This document shows, one piece after another, positions 41,056 through 55,416 of a stretch of 64,000 nt of DNA; within the stretch, counting starts at the first letter, position 1, and the number at the start of each line of letters is the position of its first letter. The notes under the pieces are model-generated. The model saw nothing but the letters and a program-made list of their open reading frames with translations, ran no database searches and had not been told where the DNA came from. Both the position numbers and the translations under genes were made by a program. This stretch comes from Neocallimastix lanati (nom. inval.) (Eukaryota; Neocallimastigomycota; Neocallimastigomycetes; Neocallimastigales; Neocallimastigaceae). The DNA lies in NCBI GenBank assembly GCA_016946835.1, contig JACVTC010000100.1, positions 405,001 to 469,000 of the forward strand, given 5' to 3'.

Positions 41056-41697
41056 TCAGTTCATTAATCACAATAAAACAAAACAACAACAACAAAAAAA
41101 AAAAAAAAAAAAAAAAAAAAAACAGCATCATATCAATAAAAAAATATTTAAAATGAAAAATCATTTTAAATATATTAATAAATAATGGAATTGTATATAT
41201 AATTATATTTAATTATAAATAACTTTTTTTTTTTTTTTTTTTTTTTATATTTTAGTATAATGGTAGTAATAAATAAAAACATTTAACAAAAAATATTAGA
41301 AAATGGAATTACAAATTCATTTATTAACATAATATAATGGTAATGTTTCAAAAAAAAAAAAAAGATATATATATTATTTAATGTTAATAATTTATTGATA
41401 ATTAAAAAAAATATTTTTTTTTTTTATACTTTTTTTTTATTTTATTTTATTTATTTTGTTATACATTTTAATAATTTAATACTTTAATGTTAAAGAAAAA
41501 AAAATATATTATCATTATTATTACCATTAATTTTATTTTATTTTTTATTTTTTTATTTTTTATATTTATATTTATATTTATTTATATTTTTTTAAATATA
41601 AAAATATTTCTTTTTTTTTTTTTCTACAAATTTTAAAAATTTAATGATATAACAAAAATTATAATTAAATAAATACACAAATTTTTTTTTTTAAAAA
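39904..41697. other. Low-complexity intergenic region
   Basis: TTTTA/TTTTTA repeats (40139-40286), about 45 T at 40569-40612, AAT repeat at 41013-41053 and A runs. No gene seen. Confidence 0.5.
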
Positions 41698-41699
41698 AA

Positions 41700-41752
<53 letters not shown>

Positions 41753-41763
41753 AATTAATTAAA

Positions 41764-41801
<38 letters not shown>

Positions 41802-42036
41802 TTAAGTCCATTAATTTTAATTATTAAGAAAAATGTATTTATATTTTTTTTTATTGAATTATATAAAATATAATCTTAAAAACTAAATTATTATCAAAAC
41901 TTTAAATAACTATTAATTATTTTCTTCGTTTTTTCTTGTTCTTTTTTCATATTTGTTTTTTTTTATCACTTGAATGTATTACAAAATATAAACAATTATG
42001 CATTTTTTTTTTTTTTCTTAGTTTATAGAATTAATA

Positions 42037-42125
<89 letters not shown>

Positions 42126-42505
42126 AATTAATTAATTAATTAATTAATTAAAAAACAATTTTTTTTTTTACAAATATTAAGTCCATTAATTTTAATTATT
42201 AAAAAAAATGTATTTATATTTTTTTTTTTATTAAATTATATAAAATGTAATCTTAAAAACTAAATTATTATCAAAACTTTAAATAACTATTAATTATTTT
42301 CTTCGTTTTTTGTTTTTACTTGTTCTTTTTTCATATTTTTTTTTTATATCACTTGAATGTATTACAATTTTTTCATATTTTTTTTTTATCACTTGAATGT
42401 ATTACAAAATATAATAATTATACAATTTTTTTTTTTTTTTATTATATACATATATATAATTTATTTTTTTTTTATTTTTTTTTCTTAATTTATAGAATTT
42501 TTTTT
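41698..42505. repeat. Tandem duplication of a ~370 bp block starting with AAAT repeats
   Basis: Two copies, 41698-42036 and 42037-42505. Each has a TAAA repeat, TTAATTAATTAA, a T run, ACAAATATTAAGTCCATTAA, AACTAAATTATTATCAAAAC, ATTTTCTTCGTTTTT and TCACTTGAATGTATTACAA in the same order. In the second copy the TCACTTGAATGTATTACA piece is itself doubled (about 42349-42404). Confidence 0.75.
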
Positions 42506-42510
42506 TTAAA

Positions 42511-45500
42511 TTAGTTTAAAATGTTAAGATATGAAGTTTTAGAATCCCAGGTTTTAATAATATTTGGATTTGGATTAGGGGATTCATACGCGCTAGTGGT
42601 ATCATTGAGATCTACGGCTTGATTCATAATAAATGTATTATCTTCTATAAAAGAAGATTGATCAACATCATCATTTTCTCTTTCGGATTCATTGGTAAGA
42701 GTACAACAGCTTCGGTTATCATCATCAGAAAATGTACTACCGTAGGAATAAGTTCGTTGATGTTGATGTTGATGAGATGATGGGCTATTGATAGAATTTA
42801 AATATTTTTCATGAAAGGCTTCATGGGAAGATTCCGATTTATTATTATTATTATTATTATGATTAATTCTTTTATTATAATTAAAATTATTATTCTTATG
42901 ATTTACGTCAGAGATATATTTATTACTATTATTATTATATGTATTATATTTATATTTATTGTTATTCTTATATTGATTATTACTCTTATATTTATTATTA
43001 TAATTATGATTATTTGTTTTTAGAATCTCTTTTTCATAAAATTTATTAGGGTTGTTATTGTTGTTGTTTCGATTATTCTTATAAGTGCTTGGTCTATTGT
43101 AATTATTTTGATGAGGAGAGGATGAATTAAAATGAGGATTATTCATGAAATAATAATGTTGAGGGTGAATAGGCTCTATAGTTAATGCTGATTTAGAATA
43201 GTATCCTGATTTACTATTATTTTCATGATGATTACTACTCCTATCCAGAGGAGAGTGATGTGAAGAGGATTCGTTTAGATTATTAGGGGAATAGTGAGTA
43301 GATGGATATATGGTTCTACTGATATAGTCTTCATCAAAAAAATTGGTTTTATTTAAATCAATAGTTGGTTTTTTTGGGATAATATTATTAATAATACTGT
43401 TAGATGTATTGTATGAATGAACAGGATTTGATGAATAATTATAGTTAGTATTATGATTAGAATTAATATGACAATTAGTATAAGAATTAGAATAAGAATG
43501 AATGGTATTATTAAAACTTTGATTCATATTTATAAAGTTATTATCATTATTAATAAAAGTAGCATTAGAACTAGTGCTAGTATTTGTATTAGTATTAGTC
43601 ATTGTTGAATTAATTGATGATGTAGTAATAGTAGAATTTATCTTATTAGGGTTTGATACATTTATTTGTTCTTGTGTTATGTTGCTATTGTTATAACTAT
43701 TACTTATACTGATACTATTGATATTACCATTGCTTTCATTGTTGGTAACGCTATTGTTATTAACGTCATTATTATTGATATGGAGAGCTTTATTGATGAG
43801 ACTTTCAAGTTTATTTACATTATTATTAGAAAATGAATATTTGGAGGCTTTCGGTGAGAATATATTGGATTCCCTTTTGACTTCCATAGAGCTATTGATA
43901 GTCACTGGAGATGCCACTCTTACCATTGGTGGTGACAGTACGGAAGTTGTTACTGGAGTAGCGGCTCTTATCATTGGAGATTTACGAGCAGGAGTACCAA
44001 TTTGCTTTGTAGGTTTTGTTAATACTGAATTGACCATAGGAACATTAATCTCAGTTGGGAGAGGAGGAGTTTCAGTGGATTTTTCCAAAGGTGGGGTATT
44101 AAATCCATTGGTGATAGGGGAGTTTAAACAGGAAGGTGAATTAATACGAATAGGTGAATTTAAATAAGTAGGAGAGGCAATATATATTTGATTTGGTCCA
44201 TTATTATTGCTATTTACTAATGCAGCATTAGCATTATTTTTTAATAAGGAAGTATGAATGGATAAATTTGGCTTTCTTTTGCTCTTAGGTAAAGTAATGA
44301 TACTCCAATCAATTTCTTCAAAGAATTCATGATTTTTTAATTCTAATTATAATAGTAACAATAATTATTATAAAAAAAAAAAATAAAAAGAAAAATTATA
44401 TATATGTTAATAATAAATATATTACAGATATAAATATATATTTAATTTTTTTTTTATATTTTTTATTATATATATATATTTTAAGTACTTAATTATTATA
44501 TATATTTTATATATACCTTCAACAGTAGCTCTTGCATTAATATCTGGATTACAACATAAACAGAATAAATCATAAAGTGGTTCATAAATTTCATCTGCAT
44601 CATAAAATATAACTGTATTTTCTAAGATATTATACATAGTTTCATAGACATCATCAATTTCATCATCAGAGAATGGATAATGACCAGTGACCATGAAGAA
44701 AAGAAGAACACCAAAGGACCAAATGTCAGATTTTTCAGAGAAACAACCATCCACTAAGACCTCTGGAGCTAAAAAATCTAATGTTCCTATAATATTTTTT
44801 TTATTGATGTCGTCTGGATCAACTTCTGGATATTCGGTATATGGTGAACATTCAGGAATTTCATTTGGATCAAAAACTGTTGCACAACCGAAATCCTAAT
44901 TTATTTATTTATATATTATTTTGTATGATTTCAGATAATTTTTTTTATTTTATGATTTTAGGTAATTTATTTAAAATAATAAATATAAAATTATATAGAT
45001 ATTCATTTATTTAGTTATTGTTGTTTTATAATATACATATTTTAATTGATATTTATATACATTTAAGTTAATATTTTAGGAAAGGGGGAGAATATTTACA
45101 ATAATTTTAACGATACCATTAGGTTGAATTAAAATATTGTTATCACTCAAGTCACGATGTAATACGTTTTTACTGTGAATGAACGAAATTGTAGATAAAA
45201 TTTGAGCTAATATGGTACGAATAGTTTTAATATCTGTAAAGGGTCCCATTTCATTAACTATAGTTCTTAATGATTCTTTTAAATATATATATAAATAATA
45301 AATTAAAAAAATTTAAATACATAAAAATATAATAATTAATACAAATATAAACATTGTCATTTAAAATAATACTCTTAATTATTATTTTTTTTTTAACTAA
45401 TATTTTATATATATTTAATTATACATACTTCCTTTTACACTGTCCATTAACTAATTTTCATATATATATCAATAATATATAAATTTATATTAATATATCA

Positions 45501-45927
45501 TGTCGCTTTTAATATATATAATATATATAGACATATATATCTTAAATTATATATTATTAATACTATTTATATATTGGTTAAAAATAAAACTTACAATATA
45601 ATAATTATCCTTATCTTCTCTATCACCAACATAACGAGGAATACCAGAACACTTTCCTGTACATACTCTTTTCATAGCAGTAATTTCTTTTAAAGCCTGA
45701 GTACCTAACATTTTATCTTCTTCGTTACGTTTTTCACCTTGTTTTTGATTTTCAATCATATATTTACTAATTGATTCTTTTGGTATAGTTTTTAAGGCAG
45801 CAATTCCACCTTTTGTTTTTTCTTTAACTAATTGTACACTACCAAATGTACCTTTTCCTAAGGTATTAATAACAGAAAGTCTAGAAAAAGGTAAACATAA
45901 TGATGAACTGACTTGAATAGTTTCCAT
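42511..45927 (-). CDS. Ser/Thr protein kinase with long Asn/Ser-rich C-terminal tail, 5 exons
   Basis: Exons on the minus strand: 45595-45927, 45429-45450 (22 bases), 45100-45275, 44517-44895 and 42511-44342, giving 913 aa. Kinase domain about residues 18-315: Gly loop GKGTFGSV (24-31), Lys46 in AALK, catalytic HRDLSDNN (158-165, Asp160), DFG at 178-180, APE at 220-222, then SDIWSFGVLLFFMVTGHYPF. HRDL is followed by Ser rather than the usual Lys of Ser/Thr kinases; all other key residues are kept, so it is probably active. The tail of about 600 residues has SPMIRAATPV-type Ser/Thr-Pro sites (about 360-440), then mostly Asn, Ser, Tyr and His. No subfamily could be fixed with confidence; CAMK/CMGC-unlike spacing before APE (an inserted acidic stretch) is unusual. 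Confidence 0.85.
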
Positions 45928-46819
45928 TTTTATATATATTATAAGTAGTTACAAATAATCTTTTTTTTTTTTTTTTTTTTATATGTTTATATATATATAT
46001 TACTTTAAAAAAAGGATTAATTTTATATTTTGAAATTGAAAATTCGTTGAAAATATATATTTTATTGATTTAGGCGTTACAGGAAATGCTCTATATTTTA
46101 TTATTATAATTATTATTCATTTATTTTTAAATTAATTTTTTACTTAGGTAATATTAAATTATTATCTTATTATCTTTTGTTATGTTACAATTTGTTCTTT
46201 ATAAAGAATCTATTTTTTTTTTTTTTTTTAGATACTAAAGAAAATTGCTTAATAATTCTACAATTTCTTAATTTTCCTTTATTACTCTTTTTTTTTTTTT
46301 TTTTTTTTTTTTACATAAATATTATACAATTATTATTTAAAGACTATTAATATATTAATATAATAATAGGTTGTCCTTTTATTTTTTCTTTTTTAGAAAA
46401 AATAAAATAAAAAAAAATTTTTTTTATATTTTCAAATAAAAGAGCTTTAAAAAAAAAATTTATTTTTAAATAAAAAAAAAAGGGAAAATTATTCTAAATT
46501 TATATAAATTTTAAATATTAATAAATAAATATTAATAATATATTTATTATATTGTATATATTGTATAACATATATTTATATGTATAATTATATATTTAAT
46601 TAATTGTTATACTTTATATTTATATTATATTTTATTTTAATTTATTTTTTTTGATTATTTTACTATTGGTCATTGTTCATTAAATTTAATTATTGTTTAT
46701 TTAAAATAATTTTTTTTTTGTACTTGTTTAACTTTTTTTTTTTTATAATTACTTTAATTCGATATTAATTTATTTTTAAATAAATTAAAAAGTTAACGGT
46801 TAACAAAAAGAAAGAAAGA

Positions 46820-46851
<32 letters not shown>

Positions 46852-47648
46852 GAATATAAGGAACTTTAATAAAAATAAAAATAACAATAAAAAGAAAAAA
46901 AAGGAAAAAAAAAAGAAAAAAAAGAAAAGACTTTAAATAGTAATAAAAGATAAAAACAATGAAAATAATCAAAATATTATTTTTCCTTTTTTTTTTTTTA
47001 ATTTTTTTTTATAAATTATTGTTTATTGATAAATACAATTAAAAAAAAAAAAAATAAAAATAAAAAGATGATACTTTTTATAAAATTATTTTCATGTAAA
47101 TCATTTTATTATTTTAGATACTTTTTCATTATTAATTATTAAAATAATCATCTAAATTCAATATAATTTTGCTATACTTCTTTTTTAAAAAATAAAATAT
47201 AAAATTATATTTAATTTAAAAAAGGATTTTTTTTAAAATAATTTATTTATAAATAATTTAAGAGTCTTCTTTCCATATGTAATTATCAAAGGGAATAAAT
47301 AAATGAGAGATTTAATAAACTTGTTATTTATTTATGTTATATTGAATTTTTTTTATTACCTTTTTATTTTTTTTATTTATGTTACATTTGTAATATCGTG
47401 TTATTATATCTAATTAAAAATAAATAATTAATAAATAATTAATAATTAATTTCTATAATTATTTACTTTTATTTTTAAAGGTTTATTTTATTTTATTTTA
47501 ATTTTTTGTTATTTGTTATATTTTATATTTTATGATATATTTTTATATAATTATTTTTCTTTTTTTATACATATTTATAATATTTATTTTATTATTTATT
47601 TTATTTTTTATTTTATTTTTATTTTATTTTTATTTTATTTTTATTTTA

Positions 47649-47679
<31 letters not shown>

Positions 47680-47689
47680 ATTTTTATTT

Positions 47690-47726
<37 letters not shown>

Positions 47727-49330
47727 ATTTTTAATATATAAATTTTGTTTATATTAAAAAGATATTAAAAACATCCTCAATTTCAATAATTTTCAGAATA
47801 AAACCATTTTTTTTTTTATATTTTAATTTATAATTTTTTATTTTTATTTTTAAAAAATTAATTTATATCATTTTTTTTGAAACTTTAATTTTTTCTTTTA
47901 TATTTTATTATATTTTATTATATTATAGTATATATGTTATATATAATAATATTATTTGTTTATATAATACATATTTATTTTGATATATTTATATATATTT
48001 ACAATATATTGTCATTTGTATTTTTATTTATTTTATTTCTATTTGTATAACAAAAATATTAAATAAATTTAATATAATCTAATTAGATTTGAAATAAATT
48101 AAAAAAAATTTAAAAAAAAAAAAAAAATTAAAAAAATAAAAATTTCAATTATATTTTTAGATAATTTTAATATAAATAAATATATAAAAAAGTTTTTTTT
48201 TTTTTTTTAAATTTTTTTAAAAAAAATTGATTTACTCAAATAAATTATTACCGTTTTATAAAATAATATTAAACTTTAATTTTAATAATTTATTAAAGAA
48301 TTTAAAAACGGTGATTCTTAATTTCTCCATTTATTTTTAATACAAATTCAACTGTCAGTATATAAAATAAGAAATAATATATTGAATTAATATATGTATA
48401 GATATTTATTTAATATATACGCATTAAATATTAATTAAATTTTTTGTTGTACTACCTTTTATTAATAATTATTTTTTTTTATTTTTTATTTTTTTTTTTT
48501 ACTTTGAAATTTTAAAATAATATTCCAATATTCAATCTATTGTTATGTATAAACGATTAATCGTTATTTAAATAAATGATAATATTACCATTCAATTTTT
48601 TGTTACACTCATTATTACTTCAAAAATTGACTTTTAATGGTAGTTTGGAAATATTGAAGGACTAATAATAAAATGGAATTTTGATGAATAAAAAAAAGAT
48701 TAAAAATCTTTTTTAATAGGTAATGAATTATATAGAAAATATTTAAAATAATGAATAAATAACATATGCTCAATAATAAAAAATATATTCAAAAATGCAA
48801 TAATTATATACAATAATTTAATATAATAATATAAAATAAAATAATAAATAAAAAGTTTAATTATTTTATAAAATAATAATATAAAAATATAATGAATATA
48901 AAATAATAATTAATATTGACAAAAAGATATAAATTCAATATTTATTATTATTAAATAGTCTAATATGATATTGATTTCATATCATAAATCCCCCTACTAA
49001 AAAGCTGATCAATAACTTATTTTGATATTAATTTATAATTTAGAATTAATATACTTGTATTTTTTTTTTCCAAGGATATTAATTCTAAATTATAAAGTTG
49101 TAATTTATTATAAATAAAATAAGAATTTGATATGATTATTAACTAAGTAATATATTAAAATTTTAGAGAATTTTAAATTTTTGTTGGAAAATTATTGAAA
49201 TATTCAATAATTATTATTTTTTTAATTATTGTATTAAAAAAATCAAAAAAATTTTTTTATATAAAACTTATTAAAATTTTAAATATTCAAATAATGTAAC
49301 ATTTTATAATATTTTTCCGTTATTAAAAAG

Positions 49331-49375
<45 letters not shown>

Positions 49376-49450
49376 ATTTTTTTCAAATTAATTAAAAAAA
49401 ATAATAATTATATTTAATATTTATATAAAATTTGAAAAAGTTTTATATAT

Positions 49451-49481
<31 letters not shown>

Positions 49482-50388
49482 GGAAAAATAAATTTAAATT
49501 TTATTTTTATAATTTAAATTTGAAATCTTGAAATACCAATTTCGAAATGTTGAAAAGTATAAATTAATTATTTGTTCATCAATTTCAAACATTCATTGAA
49601 ATTGAAATTAAATTGTTCTATTTTTGTATATTTTAGTGTTATTTGGTCTTTCGTGATAACTTAATTATTTTTAATTGTTCCTATAAAAGGTCTTGATGTC
49701 TTTAATTATTCCTAATAAAAGTAAAATATCTTCATGTCTTTAATTATAAAAATAAAATAATAAATTAAATATAAATTTTATATTATTTTATTAATAATAT
49801 ATTAAAAAAAAAATACATCATTTGATGATAAAATTAAATAGTTTATATATATATAGTTTTTTCTTTATTAGGAACTTCTTTAACACTTATTAATTTCTTA
49901 ATAATTAAATATAATAAAAATTTAATAAAGCCCTTATTAAAAAATTAATAATTAAGTATAATAAAAATTAAATAAAATAAATTTTATTTTTATATAATTA
50001 AAAAAAAAAAAAAAAAAAAAAAAGATATTAATAATATTTCTTTTAACTATATATAGTAATAATAATAGAACTATTAATTATTTGATATTATCTTATTTGC
50101 TTTTTTAATGTAATATTCCTTGTAAATCCTTTATATTAATAAATACTATTATTAAAGTTACAAAAAAAAAATAATAATAAAGTAAAATAACATTTTTATT
50201 TTATTTAAAAAAAACTAAAAAAAAAAAAAAAAAAAACGTGATATAATTTCTTCTAACTAATTAAAATTAATTTTTGATTCCTGACCTTATTAAATTAATA
50301 TACTTTAACAAATTAGAAAAAGAGATAATATAATAAAAAATATTAAATGAATATTAAATGTAATAATTAAAATATGTGTAATATGTAA
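45928..50388. other. Long gene-poor AT-rich region
   Basis: No convincing gene in about 4.5 kb. Contents are homopolymers (about 50 T at 49332-49373, about 31 T at 49450-49480), ATTTT/TTTTTA repeats at 47605-47732, AAT repeat at 46822-46848 and a hairpin at 49033-49095. Open frames here are made of Phe, Ile, Leu and Tyr from T-rich repeats. Confidence 0.5.
49033..49095. repeat. Perfect 20-bp inverted repeat (hairpin)
   Basis: 49033-49052 (TTATAATTTAGAATTAATAT) and 49076-49095 are exact reverse complements, separated by 23 bases that contain a T run and CCAAGG. Such a hairpin could be the remains of a small inverted-repeat element or an RNA stem. No coding context. Confidence 0.8.
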
Positions 50389-50548
50389 CTATATCAAATC
50401 TTGTACCAATATTAATATTTAAAATAATGACAATGATTATACCTATATCAAATTTTGTACCAATATTAATATTTAAAATAATGACAATGATTATACCTAT
50501 ATCAAATTTTGTACCAATATTAATATTTAAAATAATGACAATGATTAT
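50389..50548. repeat. Three tandem copies of a 54-bp unit
   Basis: Units begin at 50389, 50443 and 50497 with CTATATCAAATTTTGTACCA and end ATGACAATGATTATAC. Only one base difference is visible between copies (C for T at 50400), so the amplification is recent. Not a CRISPR: there are no unique spacers. Confidence 0.9.
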
Positions 50549-50719
50549 TAAGTATACTTTAACATAATAATTAATTTATATTTAAAAATAAATTATATCA
50601 TTGATGATTAAGAAATCTGTAATAAATAACAGTTTTTTCAAAATAATATTCTAATAACTATAATAATAATATGATAAAAGGTCATATTTAATAATAGTAT
50701 GATATAATACTTTATAATA

Positions 50720-50976
50720 TGAAAACAAGAAGAGAAGGAATTGAACAACTAATTGAGGAATTACTATTAGAAAGACTTATAGAACACAAGAACATACAAA
50801 ATGGATTAAAGATATAGCTAATAAAAAAGGTTGGGACTGAAAAAAAAGTATAAAAAAGGCTCATGAATACAAAATTGATGATAAAATAAAAAAAAATCAG
50901 AATGTTTCAAAGACATAAACTGAATCCTTATTATATTGGACCATACACTACAAAAGAAATAGTTTATATGATAGAA
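50720..50976 (+). pseudogene. Possible Ty3/gypsy integrase-end relic
   Basis: Short broken coding stretches: MKTRREGIEQLIEELLLERL at 50720, and about 50897-50974 RMFQRHKLNPYYIGPYTTKE. The KLxPxYIGPY block recalls the C-terminal end of Ty3/gypsy polyproteins. Several stops lie between. No LTRs were located. Confidence 0.3.
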
Positions 50977-51464
50977 TAAAAATGATCATTAATAAAAATT
51001 ATGATCATTTTTATAAAAAGTAATATAAATAAGATTAATAGCAACAAAACAAATAAAACAATATTATTATTACCATTTATATTTATATTTATATATACAC
51101 ATTATTTAATTATTCCAATTAATATTAATATTAATAATAATAATATTATTATTTTTAATGATTTGTTCATTATATATTTTATTTTATTTTAGTTAGTTAT
51201 TTATGAAACATTATAATTATATTATTAGATAGTACGGATTTAAACAAAATTTTATATTTAATGTTTACATGTAATATAATTATGTAAAAAGCAAAAGAAT
51301 TTTAATAAAATGTAAAAGATAAAAATATATATGTATATACTATATATATGTATATATATACAATAAAAATAAAAATTAATATATGATTATACTTTAAAAT
51401 AGACAAAATAAAAAAATAAAAAATAAGAAAAAACTTTTTTATATAGGGTATATACAATATTAAT

Positions 51465-51497
<33 letters not shown>

Positions 51498-51574
51498 TAA
51501 AAAAAAGATATTAATTTATAGAATATTAAATCTATAAAATTTTTATTTATTTATTAATTTAATTTTTTTTTTTT
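50977..51574. other. AT-rich 3' flank of the Sae2/CtIP gene
   Basis: Low-complexity DNA, no gene. The 63-codon open stretch at 51001-51192 is Asn/Ile-rich and unsupported. Confidence 0.5.
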
Positions 51575-52203
51575 TTAATGTGGTGGTGAAGAAGAATAAT
51601 CAGGTTTAGAACTTGGGAAATTCACATCCCAATATTCTTCTGGTGTTTCTTTGGGTATATTATTGTAACGATGTCTAGAAATTTCTTGAACTCTATTTTG
51701 ATCTGTATTTCTATTTACAGTAGAAAAGAACTGATAGATAATAATAATAATTATTATAATTATAATAAGGGTTAATAAGGGTGATAATAAGTAATTTTAA
51801 TTAATTATATATGAATTTTTATTTGATATATTGATAATCAATAATAGATAATATATGGGTATAATATTTATATATTTAATATATAATAATAATGATAATG
51901 GTAATTTTATTAATAAAAAGAAATTAATTTAATTAAAATTTCTTTATTTTTTATTTTATTTTTTATTTTATTTTTTATTTTATTTTTATTTTTATTTTTA
52001 TTTTTATTTTTATTATTTTTTACTTTTATTTTATTTTTTATTTTATTTTTTATTTTATTTTTATTTTTATTTTTATTTTTATTATTTTTTACTTTTTATT
52101 TTTTATTTTTATTTTTTATTTCTATTTCTATTTCTATTTCTATTTTATCTATATTTAATTATTTTTATTTTTATTTATTAATTTATTTATTTACTTTTAT
52201 TTA

Positions 52204-52234
<31 letters not shown>

Positions 52235-52420
52235 TTTAATTATTTCAATGATATTTATTTACTTACATCATTACAACAAGGACATGTAGTACCATGAAGT
52301 TGTCGACGTTTATATTTTTGTCGTACTGTTTCGTTATACAAGACTTCTGACTTTTTTTTTCTCAATTTTAGGCTTTTTGATGGAGTCGACGGCGTTGCTG
52401 TTTCATGATCACTATATAAT

Positions 52421-52458
<38 letters not shown>

Positions 52459-53010
52459 TATATATATATATTAATAATATAAATAATAAATATTAATGTG
52501 AATAATAAATAATAATATAAATAATAAATATTAATATAAATAATAAATATTAATATGAATAATAAATATTAATATAAATAATAAATATTAATATGAATAA
52601 TAAATAATAATATAAATAATAAATAAATAATGTAAAAATTTACAGATTTATATATATATATAATATATATATCATTCAATATATCTAAAATTATTATTTA
52701 TTACTACTATAATTTAATTTTTATAATTTTTTTTTTGTATAAATATTAATAATACCTGTTAAATGGGGTAGTATTATTTTCATTTTTTGTAAAGTTAAAT
52801 AGGGTCTGTTGTTTTGCCTTTTTATTTCTCATGGAATTATTATTGAAATTGAAATTACGGTTTCCTTTGATTACTTCAACAATATTTATATCATCATCTT
52901 CCTCCTTTTTGACTGAATTACCATGATGATTCGTATCATTATTATTCAATGGAACATTTGATATAGAACTACTACCATTATTTTTACTATTGCTATTATT
53001 ATTATTATTA

Positions 53011-53054
<44 letters not shown>

Positions 53055-53155
53055 ATTATTATTAGCCATGATATCATTTTCATTATTATCATCAATATTT
53101 ATAATTTGATTAATATTATTATTGTTATCAACATCATCGTTATTAATAATAGTAA

Positions 53156-53193
<38 letters not shown>

Positions 53194-54624
53194 GTATCAA
53201 TGTTAATATTACTTTTAGCTTCAATATAATTATTATTATTTTCATTATTATTACTATTATTTTTATTATTGAAATTATTAGTGGTAATATCATCCAGATC
53301 GATATCATTATCATCATCGAACATAAAAGTACTTTCATTCTTTTGATTATTTAATCTTTCTTCCTCATTTTCATGAGGTTGATAATTAGTTTTCCAAATA
53401 TATACTTTTTTCTCCACTTCTTCCTCTCCTTCATTCTTTAAATCTTCATCATTAAGAATTTTTGAGAAAGGATTTTCATCTTCCGAACTCGATTGATTAG
53501 TGGATGGAGTTTCAGGAATGATGGTTTCCCGACGTTTTTTTTTCGCTTTGGATTTATTCTTTTTATCAGTATCTGTTGTTGTTGTTGTTGTTGTTGTTGT
53601 TGACGCCTTACTACTTTTTCTTGAAGATTTTTTTTCATTATCGGTAGAACTCGCCGTTTGAATTAAGGCTTTACCAATATTAATACTATTAATATTTTTA
53701 ATTATTTCTTCTGATCGTTGACTAGAATTAATATCTTCATCACCATTTGAAGATTCTTTGAATTTATTGTAATTGTGATTTTTTTCATTTTTGTTATCAT
53801 CATTATCATCATCACTATTAGAATCTGTGGAATCACCATCATCATCATCATCATCATCTGTTATTGAAAGATTGGATTCATTTAATTCATTATCACTAGA
53901 TTCACAGAGTTCTTTTAAAATTTTATCACTAGGGGATAAAAGGATATTCTTCTTCTTCTTCTTCTTCTTCTTATTTTTATTTCTATTTTTATTCTTTTCA
54001 GATAAAGATTTAGATTTTGACGATTCTGAAGAAGTGGTATCCTTGTCTGTTATAAATATACTCTCTTTAACAATATCAATATTTTTAGCTTGTTTGGAAT
54101 TATTCTCTTGTGTAATAATATCTATTAATTCATTATTCATTGCAACAATATCTTCATTTTTACTAGTTTTTTTTTCATCAAATGATTTTCTGATAAATTG
54201 ACCTTTTTCTTTTTGTTTAGATTCTGTTATTTTTCCTTTTAATTGTTCTTTACTTAAAATCATAGAATTTTGTCTTTGAAGTGATATATTATTCATCTCT
54301 TTTGTATTATATTTGAGCAGAGATGGATTATCATTATTAGGGTTTATTTCATCAGGTTCTATATCTGTATTTATTACATATTTATAATTGCCATTGGCTT
54401 CATCTTGATTTAAATTCATATTTTCTTTTAGAGACATATTACTGAGTTTTCGTGATATGGATTCTTTGGAAGAATTTCTTCTATTTGGAGTAGAAGTAAG
54501 ATTATTTGCTGTTAACATAAAAGAAGGCTTATTTTGATTTTCTTGTGAAGGTGTTGGTGATGATAAAATTCTAATATTATTATCGGCTTCATCATAAACT
54601 GTTGTGCATGAGGAAGGATGAACT

Positions 54625-54656
<32 letters not shown>

Positions 54657-54754
54657 GTAGATATTACCTTGTTTGATATAATTTGAATTTCTATTATAGT
54701 TAAGGTTACTGTTGTATGAAGCTCGTTTTTTTGGTGTCATAAATTCATTATGAA

Positions 54755-54823
<69 letters not shown>

Positions 54824-55375
54824 AATTAATATTTTCTTCCTTTTTAATTTCAATCTTTTTACTGCTACTCATGAGATTTTGAATATTTAAACCATCCAGA
54901 ATTCTTGAACTAGGTGTTTTAATCACTGGTGAAGATAAAACTACATCTTGCTCTTCATTACTATGGACATATTATTATAATTTATTAAATATAATAATAA
55001 AAATATATATTTTAATAGATATACAAGATACATAAAAATATATTATCAATTATTTAAAAAATAATATTATATATATATATATTAATGGATATATATGATA
55101 CATAAATATACATATATAATCAATTATTTATAAAATAAATATATATATATATTTTATATTAATATATTTTATTATAAATTAATAATTATATATATAAAAG
55201 TAATATATATATATTATTTATTTCTATTGATTATATACCTATTTGAAAATTTTCTCTTTTTAGCTGGTTTATAACTACTTATTAATTCATACTGAGGTTC
55301 TATTTTAACTTTTTTTTGTATATTATTTTTTGTGACATTATCAATAGTATTGGTATTTATGATATTTTGTTCTTT

Positions 55376-55416
<41 letters not shown>

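Noticed and set aside
43718-44167. 149-codon plus-strand frame inside the kinase gene
   Set aside because: Antisense shadow of the kinase tail, with no recognisable domain.
50389-50548. CRISPR array
   Set aside because: Units are directly adjacent with no spacers, and the genome is eukaryotic.
53791-54201. 136-codon plus-strand frame inside the Sae2 gene
   Set aside because: Antisense shadow of exon 5; its Ser/Phe runs mirror Asp/Lys runs of the real frame.
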